Source: CBDUXT01 sp965371245 (GTDB lineage: Bacteria > Planctomycetota > Phycisphaerae > UBA1845). From it: a stretch of DNA of 64,000 nucleotides. Positions 1 through 7,851 of the stretch are shown one piece after another. The stretch covers positions 70,850 to 134,849 of the forward strand of contig CBDUXT010000003.1 in the NCBI GenBank assembly GCA_965371245.1. The letters run 5' to 3'. The translations under genes were made by a program, and so were the position numbers. A model generated the notes under the pieces. It had not been told where the DNA came from. It was given only the letters and a program-made list of their open reading frames with translations, and did not search any database. How positions within the stretch are numbered: position 1 is the first letter of the stretch; every line of letters starts with the position of its first letter.

Positions 1-2
1 TC

Positions 3-155
3 GGCATGAACGGATTGCTCCTGTACGAAGAGACGTTTGTGACACCACCCGCTCAAAGGCTTCACGTAGTCATACCCGTGTCTTGTGTAGGCCGCATCGA
101 ATTGTCTACAGACACTGACGGAGCAGATCTAGATAATCTTCAGTGGAACCGGTAA
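3..155 (+). CDS. possible 3' end of a gene cut by the window edge
   Basis: One frame stays open from the left edge for 50 codons to a TAA at 153-155 and reads like ordinary protein (for example LLLYEETFVTPPAQRLHVVI). The other two plus frames stop sooner. No domain is recognisable and there is too little sequence to assign a family, so this may equally be chance. The following stretch, 156-401, shows no gene, tRNA-like cloverleaf or clear repeat. Confidence 0.25.
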   Translation, partial: GMNGLLLYEETFVTPPAQRLHVVIPVSCVGRIELSTDTDGADLDNLQWNR

Positions 156-401
156 CAGTCACGTCCGTGCCCACCGTTGTTATTGCCGCTTGATACGAAG
201 CATGCTCTTTCGGGCCTAAGTGTCAGGAAGGGAGTTACAGGAAACGCGTTGAGACGCTGGCATCCTACCAGTGACTTACGCCCGCGTCGCGTTCTCTTGC
301 GGTGAAGTATCGGCTCATCTTACTGACCAGCTTCTGGGGCGTACGCCCGAGCCAGTTAGGGCAGGATCTTGAGTTTCGTACGTGGCTAGTCGGCGCGAAC
401 G

Positions 402-923
402 CTATGGCTGCATCGCGTCGGAGCCGTCGAAGGGCTCGGTGTCGTCATCGTTGAGGCCGAACAGCTCGAGCCAGTTGGTGTCGTCCATGGTTTGCGTGTC
501 GATTGGGTCTTCGCTTGCCGAGGTGGGGTTAGCGGTATCCCGCTTCGCGAACAACTCACTGACGAAGCAGTCGGAGTCGATGTCACGGCAACGATGGTAC
601 CGGGCTTCGAGGCGTATGGCCTTGTCGCTGGTGACGACGCGGACGCGCCCCGGATCCTTGGTCGCACCGATCATCGCCACGATCACGTCGTCGGCCGTTT
701 GTGGGGCACTGTAGCGGACGTCCACGTGCGTGGCTGCCATCTGCTGCCCGAGACCGCTGCGCGGGGGCGGGCCGTCGAAGACGATCGTCGTGCGTAGGTC
801 TTGATCCGCTATCCAGTTACCGACGATCCGCACGAGCGTTTCGCGTCCGACGTTCGGCAGCGGCGCGTGAGCATGCATAGCGTGCAGCAGGTTGTTTCCA
901 TCGATGATGAGTTCGTCCGGCAT
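402..923 (-). CDS. NYN-domain (YacP-like) putative ribonuclease
   Basis: The 173-aa protein opens with the strand motif ELIIDGNNLLHA, has a central VFDGPPP segment and a later VRVVTSDKAIRLEA segment. This is the layout of the NYN/PIN-fold family related to YacP (Rae1) and DUF901, whose characterised members cut RNA in a metal-dependent way. Acidic residues expected of the active site are D8, D50 and the D of TSDK. The last 40 residues are acidic and low-complexity and probably disordered. The ATG at 923 is the only good start; a GGGGAC stretch precedes it. It stands alone, followed downstream by a repeat-free gap. Fold assignment is fairly sure; the RNA target is unknown. Confidence 0.7.
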   Translation of the reverse strand: MPDELIIDGNNLLHAMHAHAPLPNVGRETLVRIVGNWIADQDLRTTIVFDGPPPRSGLGQQMAATHVDVRYSAPQTADDVIVAMIGATKDPGRVRVVTSDKAIRLEARYHRCRDIDSDCFVSELFAKRDTANPTSASEDPIDTQTMDDTNWLELFGLNDDDTEPFDGSDAMQP

Positions 924-1062
924 GTCGTCCCCGCAGGCGCGGAGCTACGGTAGTCGATGCCGAGGCGAACGCCAAGCGCAGCACGACAGCGGCCGTGACG
1001 CCGGTTCGCCCATGGATCCGGCGACTCGAACCAGAGAAAAACGAAACGCTCTGGTGTAGGGG

Positions 1063-1195
1063 CACGCGTAAGCTTGCGGGTCGGGTGGCCCATGGCTTTA
1101 GCCGTGGGGGAGTCGAATCCGGTGAGCATTCGAGTCCCCCACCTCTGAAGAGGCGGGCCACCCACCGAGCAAACCCCGTAGATTCAAGGTTGACC
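1063..1195 (+). repeat. nested repeat: element B (1083-1163) inside an outer unit
   Basis: The inner 81-bp element B begins GGGTGGCCC and ends GGGCCACCC, which pair as a closing stem. Inside lie three hairpins: ggct-tt-agcc, a roughly 15-bp stem from gtggggga to tcccccac, and cctct-ga-agagg. A second copy lies at 42422-42502. The outer flanks (cgcgtaagcttgcgggt to the left, accgagcaaaccc to gattcaaggttgacc to the right) recur in reverse orientation at 27551-27610 without the inner element. It fills the gap between the NYN gene and the ABM gene. Confidence 0.8.
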
Positions 1196-1203
1196 GCTAG
1201 TAC

Positions 1204-1536
1204 TTAGTGGGCGCCCACGGGGCAGGCCCCGGCGCCGGCACCGGCCGGCTCGTCGCCGCCATACACTTCGTGCTGGGGTCGGCCGGAGAGGATTTCTTGC
1301 TTGCCCCAGTTGGCGACGTTCTTGAAGGTATCGGATGCGATGAAGCTGTCAAAGGCCGGCTTGCTCGTCCACTTCGAGACGATCAGATAGTGCTTCGCGT
1401 CGGTGATGTCGCGGAACATGTGCGTCTTGTCGTGGCCCTCGATTCCACCCATGGCGGTCACCACCTTCTTGAACGCGTTCTCGAATGTTTCCTCTTTCCC
1501 GGGCAATACGTTGTAGTTCATTCCGACGGTGACCAT
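1204..1536 (-). CDS. antibiotic biosynthesis monooxygenase (ABM) domain protein
   Basis: The 110-aa protein covers a single dimeric ferredoxin-like ABM domain: VGMNYNVLPGKEETFENAF at the N-terminus, then HMFRDITDAKHYLIVSKW and a helix with AFDSFIASDTFK. The family includes small haem-degrading (HmoA/IsdG-like) and quinol monooxygenases. I do not see residues that settle which substrate is used. The C-terminus (GGDEPAGAGAGACP) is a short Gly/Ala tail. A strong GGAGAG ribosome-binding site lies 7-8 bases upstream of the ATG at 1536. It appears monocistronic. Family good, function open. Confidence 0.75.
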   Translation of the reverse strand: MVTVGMNYNVLPGKEETFENAFKKVVTAMGGIEGHDKTHMFRDITDAKHYLIVSKWTSKPAFDSFIASDTFKNVANWGKQEILSGRPQHEVYGGDEPAGAGAGACPVGAH

Positions 1537-1807
1537 CGTGTTCTCTCCTGTAGGCGAATCCTGTTCCAGCTCAAGGCGGACGCGTTTGCAGCGAGTCCTA
1601 CCCGCCGATGTATCGGCCTGATGTCGCTGCCAAGCCGCTCATTATCGGGGATGTCGACCGTTTGGCGAGATCTCTTCGACAATTCCTGAAACAACCGCGC
1701 CGGACCGATCGGAGCGGTTGCGGAGTCGGGCTACATCGCGCAGAGTGGTGTCCGTGAATGGAACAGGTTCATCCTCATCGGCCCCGAACCCGGCCGAGGC
1801 GAACTGG

Positions 1808-2545
1808 ATGCGTGCCGATTGGTACGACCGATCCATCAACTGGGCGGCACGCCTGAAGCGGGAAGTCCCGGCTCTCGTGGACGTTCTTGGACCGCCCCAA
1901 GGCGGCGGACTCCTCGATGCCGGCTGCGGAACCGGCCATCAGGCGCTGGCGCTGGCGGAACGGGGCTATCGAGTGGTGGGCGCGGACCTGAGCGAGGAGA
2001 TGCTCTCGATCGCGCTGCGGCGGGCGAAGGACGCCCCCGGAGACATTCGTTTTGTACCGGCGGCGTACGATCGCCTCCGTGCGTTGGCGGGGACCGGGTT
2101 CGACGGGGTCTATTGTCTGGGCAACGCCCTCGCCGCCGCCGGCAGTCGCGACGGCGTGGCGGACGCGCTTGCCGAGTTTGCGGCCTGCCTTCGCCCCGGC
2201 GGTCGCCTGTTCGTCCAGGTGCTCAACTTCGCTCCGATGAAGGAGCAGGTGCCATGCGTTCGCGGTCCGCGCGTATCGACGATGGACGGACAAACCTACG
2301 TCTCCGTTCGCCAGTTCCACTTCGCCGACGGCTTGGCGCAGGTTACGAATATCACTCTCTGGGACGACGGAGGTTGGCGGAAGCGCGCTCACGCCGGCAC
2401 GTTGTATCCGGTCACGCTGGGCGAGCTTCGCACGTGGTGCACATCCAGCGGACTGCGCATCGACGAGGCGTGGGGCGGCTACGATCGCAAGCCGTTCGAC
2501 GAAGGCCGATCCACCGACCTGATCATCGCGGCCACGCGGGAATAG
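1808..2545 (+). CDS. class I SAM-dependent methyltransferase
   Basis: The protein has the Rossmann methyltransferase motifs in order: motif I LLDAGCGTGHQALALAERG, then VVGADLSEEML, DIRFVPA, and motif IV-like FDGVYCLGNALA followed by LRPGGRLFVQVLNF. This is the Methyltransf_11/25 type that uses S-adenosylmethionine; the acceptor cannot be told. The frame is open from a TTG at 1718, but the ATG at 1808 (MRADWYDRSINW) matches how relatives begin and gives 245 aa. No partner gene is close: the next plus-strand gene is 2.3 kb away and the gap after it is filled by repeats. Confidence 0.75.
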   Translation: MRADWYDRSINWAARLKREVPALVDVLGPPQGGGLLDAGCGTGHQALALAERGYRVVGADLSEEMLSIALRRAKDAPGDIRFVPAAYDRLRALAGTGFDGVYCLGNALAAAGSRDGVADALAEFAACLRPGGRLFVQVLNFAPMKEQVPCVRGPRVSTMDGQTYVSVRQFHFADGLAQVTNITLWDDGGWRKRAHAGTLYPVTLGELRTWCTSSGLRIDEAWGGYDRKPFDEGRSTDLIIAATRE

Positions 2546-2561
2546 GCGACCGCGGATGGGC

Positions 2562-2740
2562 GTGTGACAGTTTTGGCGGGGCGTGCAAAGCCATCTTGAC
2601 AGCGGCGGGCCGGGTCAGAGCCGTGGGCGCAAGCCCTCGGACACGATGCGAACAAGCATCGGGCTTCTACAATACCAGACCGGTCACAGGGCTCGCGCCC
2701 CGTGCTCTGAAGACTGCCCGCCGATTCGGTCATGCACCCA
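2562..2740 (+). repeat. dispersed repeat A, copy 1
   Basis: A 179-bp unit that starts tgtgacag and ends cggtcatgcaccca. It contains two stem-loops: one built on ccgtgggc-gcaa-gccc (GNRA-type loop) and one on cacagggc-tcgc-gcccc. Other full copies are at 16791-16968 (minus), 35717-35894 (plus) and 52995-53154 (minus); shortened copies are at 9360-9477 and 55580-55685. It occupies most of the 334-bp gap between the methyltransferase and nadB. All copies are intergenic. Confidence 0.85.
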
Positions 2741-2769
2741 CCGTGGATTGCAATCGTGATGCGGCTTGA

Positions 2770-2870
2770 CACACATGGCCACGCAAGCGTGGACCATGCC
2801 AGCCAACAACCGGTGCCGTGAAGAGTCGGCCCACTTTCCTGGAAACGGCACTGGGCTGCCGCGCACTGCT
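2770..2870 (+). repeat. partial repeat C-like unit with trailing segment
   Basis: Contains cacatggccacgcaagcg followed by a segment with tttcctggaaacggcact. The latter segment also occurs next to repeat C inside batC (about 21595-21617). It is a decayed relative of the C family and fills the rest of the gap before nadB. Confidence 0.5.
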
Positions 2871-2879
2871 GTCTTCATG

Positions 2880-4589
2880 TCACGTGGATTCGCGAGCCGC
2901 GCGCCGTGGCGTCGTGCCGGCCGGGTCGCGGGCTACGGTCACGTCGTAGGGCGCAGGGGGGTCCGCCGCCTTTTCGTCGCTGCGGTAGTGTACCCCGACC
3001 GATTCGGTTCGTTCGAGGGCGGCCATCGCCACCAGCCTGGCCATCGTGAGGATGTTCTGCGTCTCCCACCCGAGAAGATCGTCGAAGGTCTTGTCCAACG
3101 AGTAGTGCGCCCAAAAGTCCAGGATGGTGCAAGTTTCCTCGAGCCGATCGCCTGTGCGCACGATCCCGACGTTTCGCCACATCACGCTTCGTAGCGAGTT
3201 GCGGATGTCGGCGAGGTCCAGCGCCGTTCGGTCGGACGCGGCGTTGCTGCTGCGGACGTAGCGGACGGTGGCCCTGTCGCGCATGGCCGCACCCCGTTCA
3301 CCGGCGCTCCGACCGGCAAGCCGTCCGAACACCAGCCCCTCGAGTAGCGAGTTACTGGCCAGTCGATTGGCGCCATGGAGGCCGGTCGAGGCGACCTCCC
3401 CGCAGCAGAGGAGCCCATCGACGGAAGTGGAGCCGTCGAGCGTGACCCGTACACCGCCGATCATGTAGTGAGCGCTGGGGCGCACGGGAATCAGATCGTG
3501 CGCAACATCGATCTGGAAGTCGCGGCAGAGTTGTGTGATTCCCGGGAACCGCGCGGCGAATCCCTTGATATGTCGGACATCCAGGTAGACGCAGTTGGAA
3601 CGTGTCTCCTGCAAGTGCATGTGCGTCGATCGGCTGACGACGTCGCGCGGCGCGAGTTCGCCGTCTTTATGATGAGCGTGCATGAAGCGCTCGCCGTCGC
3701 GGTCAACCAGGTATGCACCCTCGCCGCGCACGGCCTCCGAGATCAATGCCCGTCCGGCTCCGGCGACGTAGAGGGTCGTGGGGTGGAACTGCATGAGTTC
3801 GACATTGCGCAGGACGGCCCCGGCGCGGAAGGCCGCGGCCATCCCGTCGCCGGTCGCGACGGACGGATTGGTCGTCTCCCGCCACAGTTGACCACAGCCG
3901 CCGGAGGCGAGGATCGTTTGCCGCGCCCAGATGATCTGGTGGCCGTGCCGTCGATGGTACGTGACCGCCCCGACGCATGTGCCGTCCCGCGTGACCAGAT
4001 CGATGACGAAGCACTGTTCGAAGAGGCGAATGGAATCCGTCGCGCGCACGCGGCGTTCGAGCGTGCGGACCAGCTCACGCCCCGTGCGGTCGCCTTGCGC
4101 ATGGACGATGCGATTGATCGAATGTCCCGCCTCGCGGGCGAAACGCAGGCCGTCACCGTCGCGGTCCAACTCGATACCCCATTCGAGGAGTTCTTCGATG
4201 CGGGCCGGACCGTCCTCTACCAGGCGCCTTACGGCCTGCGGATCGCTGAGTCCACATCCGACGGCCATGGTGTCGTGGTAGTGACGCTCCGAAGAGTCTT
4301 GCGCGCCCAGGGCGGCCGCGATGCCGCCCTGGGCGGCGTGTGTACATCCGTCAACGAACGCCCCCTTGGTGACGAGCGTGACTACGCCGTGCCCGGCGGC
4401 CTCGATGGCCGCACGACATCCGGCCACGCCGCTGCCGATCACGAGCGTGTCGGTGAGTACGTGCCCCGTTCGAGTGGAGGCAAAGTCGGAGAGGTACCTC
4501 CGCGTGTCGAAGAGCGACGTGTTTCGTTTCACGGTCAAGCTCCACTCCACCAAGCGTGATCGATACCGCCGGCGTCGCGTCAGCGGCAC
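2880..4589 (-). CDS. nadB: L-aspartate oxidase
   Basis: NadB oxidises L-aspartate to iminoaspartate, the first step of bacterial NAD synthesis, with FAD. Visible are the FAD-binding Rossmann motif VIGSGVAGCRAAIEAA (about residues 50-65), the family blocks THAAQGGIAAAL, HSINRIVHAQGDRTG, ELMQFHPTTLY and LISEAVRGEGAYLVD, and the C-terminal FAD block GLLCCGEVASTGLHGANRLASNSLLEGLVFGR. The length of 569 aa is normal with a C-terminal helical domain. The ATG at 4589 gives an N-terminal extension of about 25 residues that relatives may lack, so a later start near 4530 is possible. No nadA or nadC is in the window. Confidence 0.93.
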   Translation of the reverse strand: MPLTRRRRYRSRLVEWSLTVKRNTSLFDTRRYLSDFASTRTGHVLTDTLVIGSGVAGCRAAIEAAGHGVVTLVTKGAFVDGCTHAAQGGIAAALGAQDSSERHYHDTMAVGCGLSDPQAVRRLVEDGPARIEELLEWGIELDRDGDGLRFAREAGHSINRIVHAQGDRTGRELVRTLERRVRATDSIRLFEQCFVIDLVTRDGTCVGAVTYHRRHGHQIIWARQTILASGGCGQLWRETTNPSVATGDGMAAAFRAGAVLRNVELMQFHPTTLYVAGAGRALISEAVRGEGAYLVDRDGERFMHAHHKDGELAPRDVVSRSTHMHLQETRSNCVYLDVRHIKGFAARFPGITQLCRDFQIDVAHDLIPVRPSAHYMIGGVRVTLDGSTSVDGLLCCGEVASTGLHGANRLASNSLLEGLVFGRLAGRSAGERGAAMRDRATVRYVRSSNAASDRTALDLADIRNSLRSVMWRNVGIVRTGDRLEETCTILDFWAHYSLDKTFDDLLGWETQNILTMARLVAMAALERTESVGVHYRSDEKAADPPAPYDVTVARDPAGTTPRRAAREST

Positions 4590-4875
4590 CGATGGTCAGG
4601 TGTCACGACTCGGTTGACGGGTCCATAACGGCTCCAGCTCGGCACGCTCGCCGGGTTCGGTTGCGGCATCGTAGGGCGTCGGGGGACGGGCGACAAATCC
4701 GTGTGATCCCGGCGTCTTTCATGTCCGTGACGCTTCCGGTCAGCCGAGTACGGAGCGTACCCTACGCGCGTTCCTGGGATTACGGTTGTCCGACCGATAC
4801 GGGCTGCTCATCGAGCTTGAAAACGGGACATGCGATAAGCGAACATCGCCGTCGCAGCCGCCGATAAGCTTGGGT

Positions 4876-7578
4876 ATGGGAAGCTCACGGAAGCTGCCGG
4901 GCGGGCCGCGCGCAGGGGGCGGGTATGCGCTCCTTTGGTTGGGGGCGATCTGTGCGCAGGGCGCCTGTGCCTCGCGACTCGTCGGGCAGGTGACGGATCG
5001 GTTGACCCGTTCGCCCGACCGCGTGGTTCATCGGTTCGATTTCGATGAGCGAGCGGAGGGGAACCTCGAAGACGTTCCCAAGTATTGGGAACTGCTCCGC
5101 CCGCCCGGGTTCCCTCATTTCTCGCACGGCGAGTTTGATCCCGCGGTCGGTCAGGCCGCCGCTCCCTCCTTCCATCTGGTTTCGGAGGGGCGCAACGTCG
5201 CGTACCAGTATTCCGGTCTGGAAACGCGCGTCCGTATGAACACGGACTACCGGATCGAAGGGTACGTCAAGGCCGACCACCTGATGCGAGCGCGGGCCTG
5301 CCTGAGTGCTCATTTCCTGGACAAGAACGGTCTGGAGATTGACGGCACGCTCGTCCGGTCGCGATTCGTCGGTGGGGCGAACGATTCGGACGGTTGGGTT
5401 CATGTGACGCTCCATCTTGCATCCGCCCCGCGTGACGCCTATACGGTGGGCTTGGTGGCCTGGGTGATGCAAGAGCCGACCTGGAATACGGCTGCGCCGC
5501 CGCGGTGGCACATCCCGCGAAGGGACGTCCGGGCGGGCGCATGGTTCGACGATATCACCATATTCGCCCTTCCGCACGTGAGCATTGCATCCAGTGCCAC
5601 GGGCAACGTCATGGTTCCCGACGAACTCCAGGAGCTTCTGGTGGTCTTGGCGGACAACGAAGACCCGACGCTCCGCGGGCGCCTGACCATCCTCTCGGCT
5701 GGCGGCCAGCGCGTTGAGGAACATGAGGTTCCGGTCGTGATGGAGTCTCGGGTCGTACCGAAACGAATCTCTGTTGGGCATCTCACGCCGGGGTTGTACA
5801 TAGCCGTGTTTGACGTTTTTGCCGGCTCCGCGCGCGTGGTGTCGCGTTCACTGACCTTCGCTCGGGTGGCGGCACCCTATCGAGAGAGCGAGGCCCACGC
5901 GCGTCCCTTCGGGGTCGTCGTCGATCCGCGCGAGCGAGCGGACCCGGCTACTGAACTCGTGCTCCTTCGTCGGCAACTCGCGCGGTCGGCCAAACTTCCG
6001 GTTTGGACGGGTCTACCGGATGATCCGCCGACGGCCGGCCAGCGGCTCCGGACGGATCGCTTGCTTCAAGGGCTGACCAAGGCCGGCTTTGCCTTGACGG
6101 GCGTCTTCTTCGGACCGCCCAGTACGATTGTTCGCAGTGACGGCGCGTACGTTCGACCGCTGGTCGAGCTTCTCGCCAACGACCCGACGGTGTGGCAAGA
6201 CCACCTGGCGTCGGTGGTTGCGCCCTATGCAAGTAGCTTTCGGTGGTGGCAGATGGGGGCGGACGAGGGTTGGCCTCTCGTGGTCGATAAAGACTTCCCA
6301 CTGGCCGTGGAACGATTGCGCGATGGGATCCGCCGGTTCATCACGCTGCCGCGGCTGGCCGCGGTGACCTCGACGGCGTTTGAGTTGCCGGAGGTGGCGT
6401 TCCCCGTCGAGCAGTTGGCGCTTTCGGTGCGTGCCAACGTTCAACCGGACGCTGTGGCGCTGCAGCTTGCCGCGGCGAAGGATGCCGGCTATGCGCATGT
6501 GTCGGTCTACCTCGCGCCGGTTCCGTCCGACCGATATGGACGACTCCCGCGGCTTACGGACTGGGCTCAGCGGGTGATTTCCGCGCGTCACGCCGGCGCG
6601 GACACCGTGTTCGTGCCTCAGACATGGCAGGTCCGTGATACGGGTCGGGGACGTCGAGTGGAACCAACCGAGACGTTTCTCTTCCTGCGAACGATGGCCG
6701 ACGTCATCGGGCGGGCCGCTCCGGCACAGCGGTTGCACCTTGGTCGTGATATCAAATGCCTCGCGTTTCGAGCCGGCGCCGATGTTGTGTTGGCCATGTG
6801 GGCTCCGATGGCGCCCCCCGGCGGACGCGACTACCCGATCCAGCTTGGCGGCGCGGACCGACAGATCGACATGTGGGGTCGCGCGGCACCGCTGTTGCGC
6901 GACGAGCACGGTCGATCGATCGTCCACCTTACCGCCATGCCCGTGCTTGTGGACCGAATCGAGCCCTGGCTGATCGATTTTCGGGCGTCACTCTCGCTCA
7001 AGCCGTCGCGCGTTGAGTCGGGGACGGAGTCGGTTCCCCACGAGCTGGAGATGGCCTACCGTGGAGCCCGTGCCGTCTCTGGGCGCGTCGAACTCGGCGT
7101 GCCCCGGTCGTGGGGGATCTCTCCGCGCGTGTTCAGCTTTAGCCTGATGCCGCAGCGGACGGTTTCCTACCCAATTCGCATCCGCTATCCGCACAGCGCG
7201 CCGGCCGGTCGTCGCGAGGTGCTTGCCCGCATCACGCTCGAAGGCTCATCCCGCTACTTTGAAGTGCCGTTGGTGGTAAACCTGGGCGTGAAGGACCTCG
7301 AGGTCTCAGGGTCCGGCGTCGTCGAAGGTGAAGAGCTGGTGCTGCGCCACATCGTGACCAATCGATCGTCCAAGGTCTTGAGTTTCCGCGGCTCGGCAGT
7401 GGTGCCCGGCCGACAGCGCCAGTACCGCCCCATTTCCCACCTTAAACCGGGCGACACCCAAACGGTGGAGTACCGCTTCGCACGCGGAGGTGCGTTGGTC
7501 GGTCGGCCGGTCCGTCTCGTTCTCCGCGAGATGAACGACGGCCCACGCGTCCACAACCTCGAGCTGACGATCCCCTAG
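4876..7578 (+). CDS. large secreted protein of unknown function, possible TIM-barrel domain
   Basis: About 900 aa. The frame is open from 4786, but the ATG at 4876 places a basic stretch before the hydrophobic run YALLWLGAICAQGACA, a plausible export signal (perhaps lipoprotein, GAC-A). Residues about 40-230 resemble a carbohydrate-binding-like beta-sandwich (WNTAAPPRWHIPRRDVRAGAWFDDITIF). The middle third (VVVDPRERADPATELVLLRRQL ... SSFRWWQMGADEGWP) looks like a glycosidase-type TIM barrel. The C-terminal third is beta-rich (FSFSLMPQRTVSYPIRI), like NEW3-type repeats. I do not recognise the family. No operon partner is seen; a repeat follows the stop. Confidence 0.6.
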   Translation: MGSSRKLPGGPRAGGGYALLWLGAICAQGACASRLVGQVTDRLTRSPDRVVHRFDFDERAEGNLEDVPKYWELLRPPGFPHFSHGEFDPAVGQAAAPSFHLVSEGRNVAYQYSGLETRVRMNTDYRIEGYVKADHLMRARACLSAHFLDKNGLEIDGTLVRSRFVGGANDSDGWVHVTLHLASAPRDAYTVGLVAWVMQEPTWNTAAPPRWHIPRRDVRAGAWFDDITIFALPHVSIASSATGNVMVPDELQELLVVLADNEDPTLRGRLTILSAGGQRVEEHEVPVVMESRVVPKRISVGHLTPGLYIAVFDVFAGSARVVSRSLTFARVAAPYRESEAHARPFGVVVDPRERADPATELVLLRRQLARSAKLPVWTGLPDDPPTAGQRLRTDRLLQGLTKAGFALTGVFFGPPSTIVRSDGAYVRPLVELLANDPTVWQDHLASVVAPYASSFRWWQMGADEGWPLVVDKDFPLAVERLRDGIRRFITLPRLAAVTSTAFELPEVAFPVEQLALSVRANVQPDAVALQLAAAKDAGYAHVSVYLAPVPSDRYGRLPRLTDWAQRVISARHAGADTVFVPQTWQVRDTGRGRRVEPTETFLFLRTMADVIGRAAPAQRLHLGRDIKCLAFRAGADVVLAMWAPMAPPGGRDYPIQLGGADRQIDMWGRAAPLLRDEHGRSIVHLTAMPVLVDRIEPWLIDFRASLSLKPSRVESGTESVPHELEMAYRGARAVSGRVELGVPRSWGISPRVFSFSLMPQRTVSYPIRIRYPHSAPAGRREVLARITLEGSSRYFEVPLVVNLGVKDLEVSGSGVVEGEELVLRHIVTNRSSKVLSFRGSAVVPGRQRQYRPISHLKPGDTQTVEYRFARGGALVGRPVRLVLREMNDGPRVHNLELTIP

Positions 7579-7610
7579 AACTCCGTTGTACCTTACTTGA
7601 TGCCTTCCGA

Positions 7611-7688
7611 GGGTGGCATGGGCAAACTTGTTTGCCTGTGTTCCAAGCCCCGAGGTCATGGGCAAGCCGACGCTTGCCCTTGGCGCCC
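7611..7688 (+). repeat. dispersed repeat F, copy 1
   Basis: A 78-bp unit that begins gggtggcatgggcaaac and ends cttggcgccc, with internal hairpins such as gggcaagc-cgac-gcttgccc. A second copy is at 27451-27519. Its ends resemble those of repeats B and C. It lies between the 900-aa secreted protein and the IPTL-CTERM gene. Confidence 0.75.
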
Positions 7689-7851
7689 GACCATCGATTG
7701 ACGTACGACAGAGGTCGAATCCCATTGAATCCGCCGGGTGCCCGATCCTTCATCGCAGGCGTAGGTGGGGGGACGGAGTGCCCTTTCCTTTGAAGAACAC
7801 GCGCCCTCACGGTACAATGCCCTGTAGCGGTTCGGAAAGGAGTCATAAGCC

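Noticed and set aside
1083..1163. possible tRNA gene (cloverleaf-like fold of repeat B)
   Set aside because: The closing stem and three hairpins resemble a tRNA, but stem lengths (9, 4, about 15, 5) and the absence of D-loop, anticodon-loop and T-loop consensus rule out a tRNA.
3375..4559. 394-codon plus-strand open frame
   Set aside because: Antisense to nadB, which is a certain assignment.
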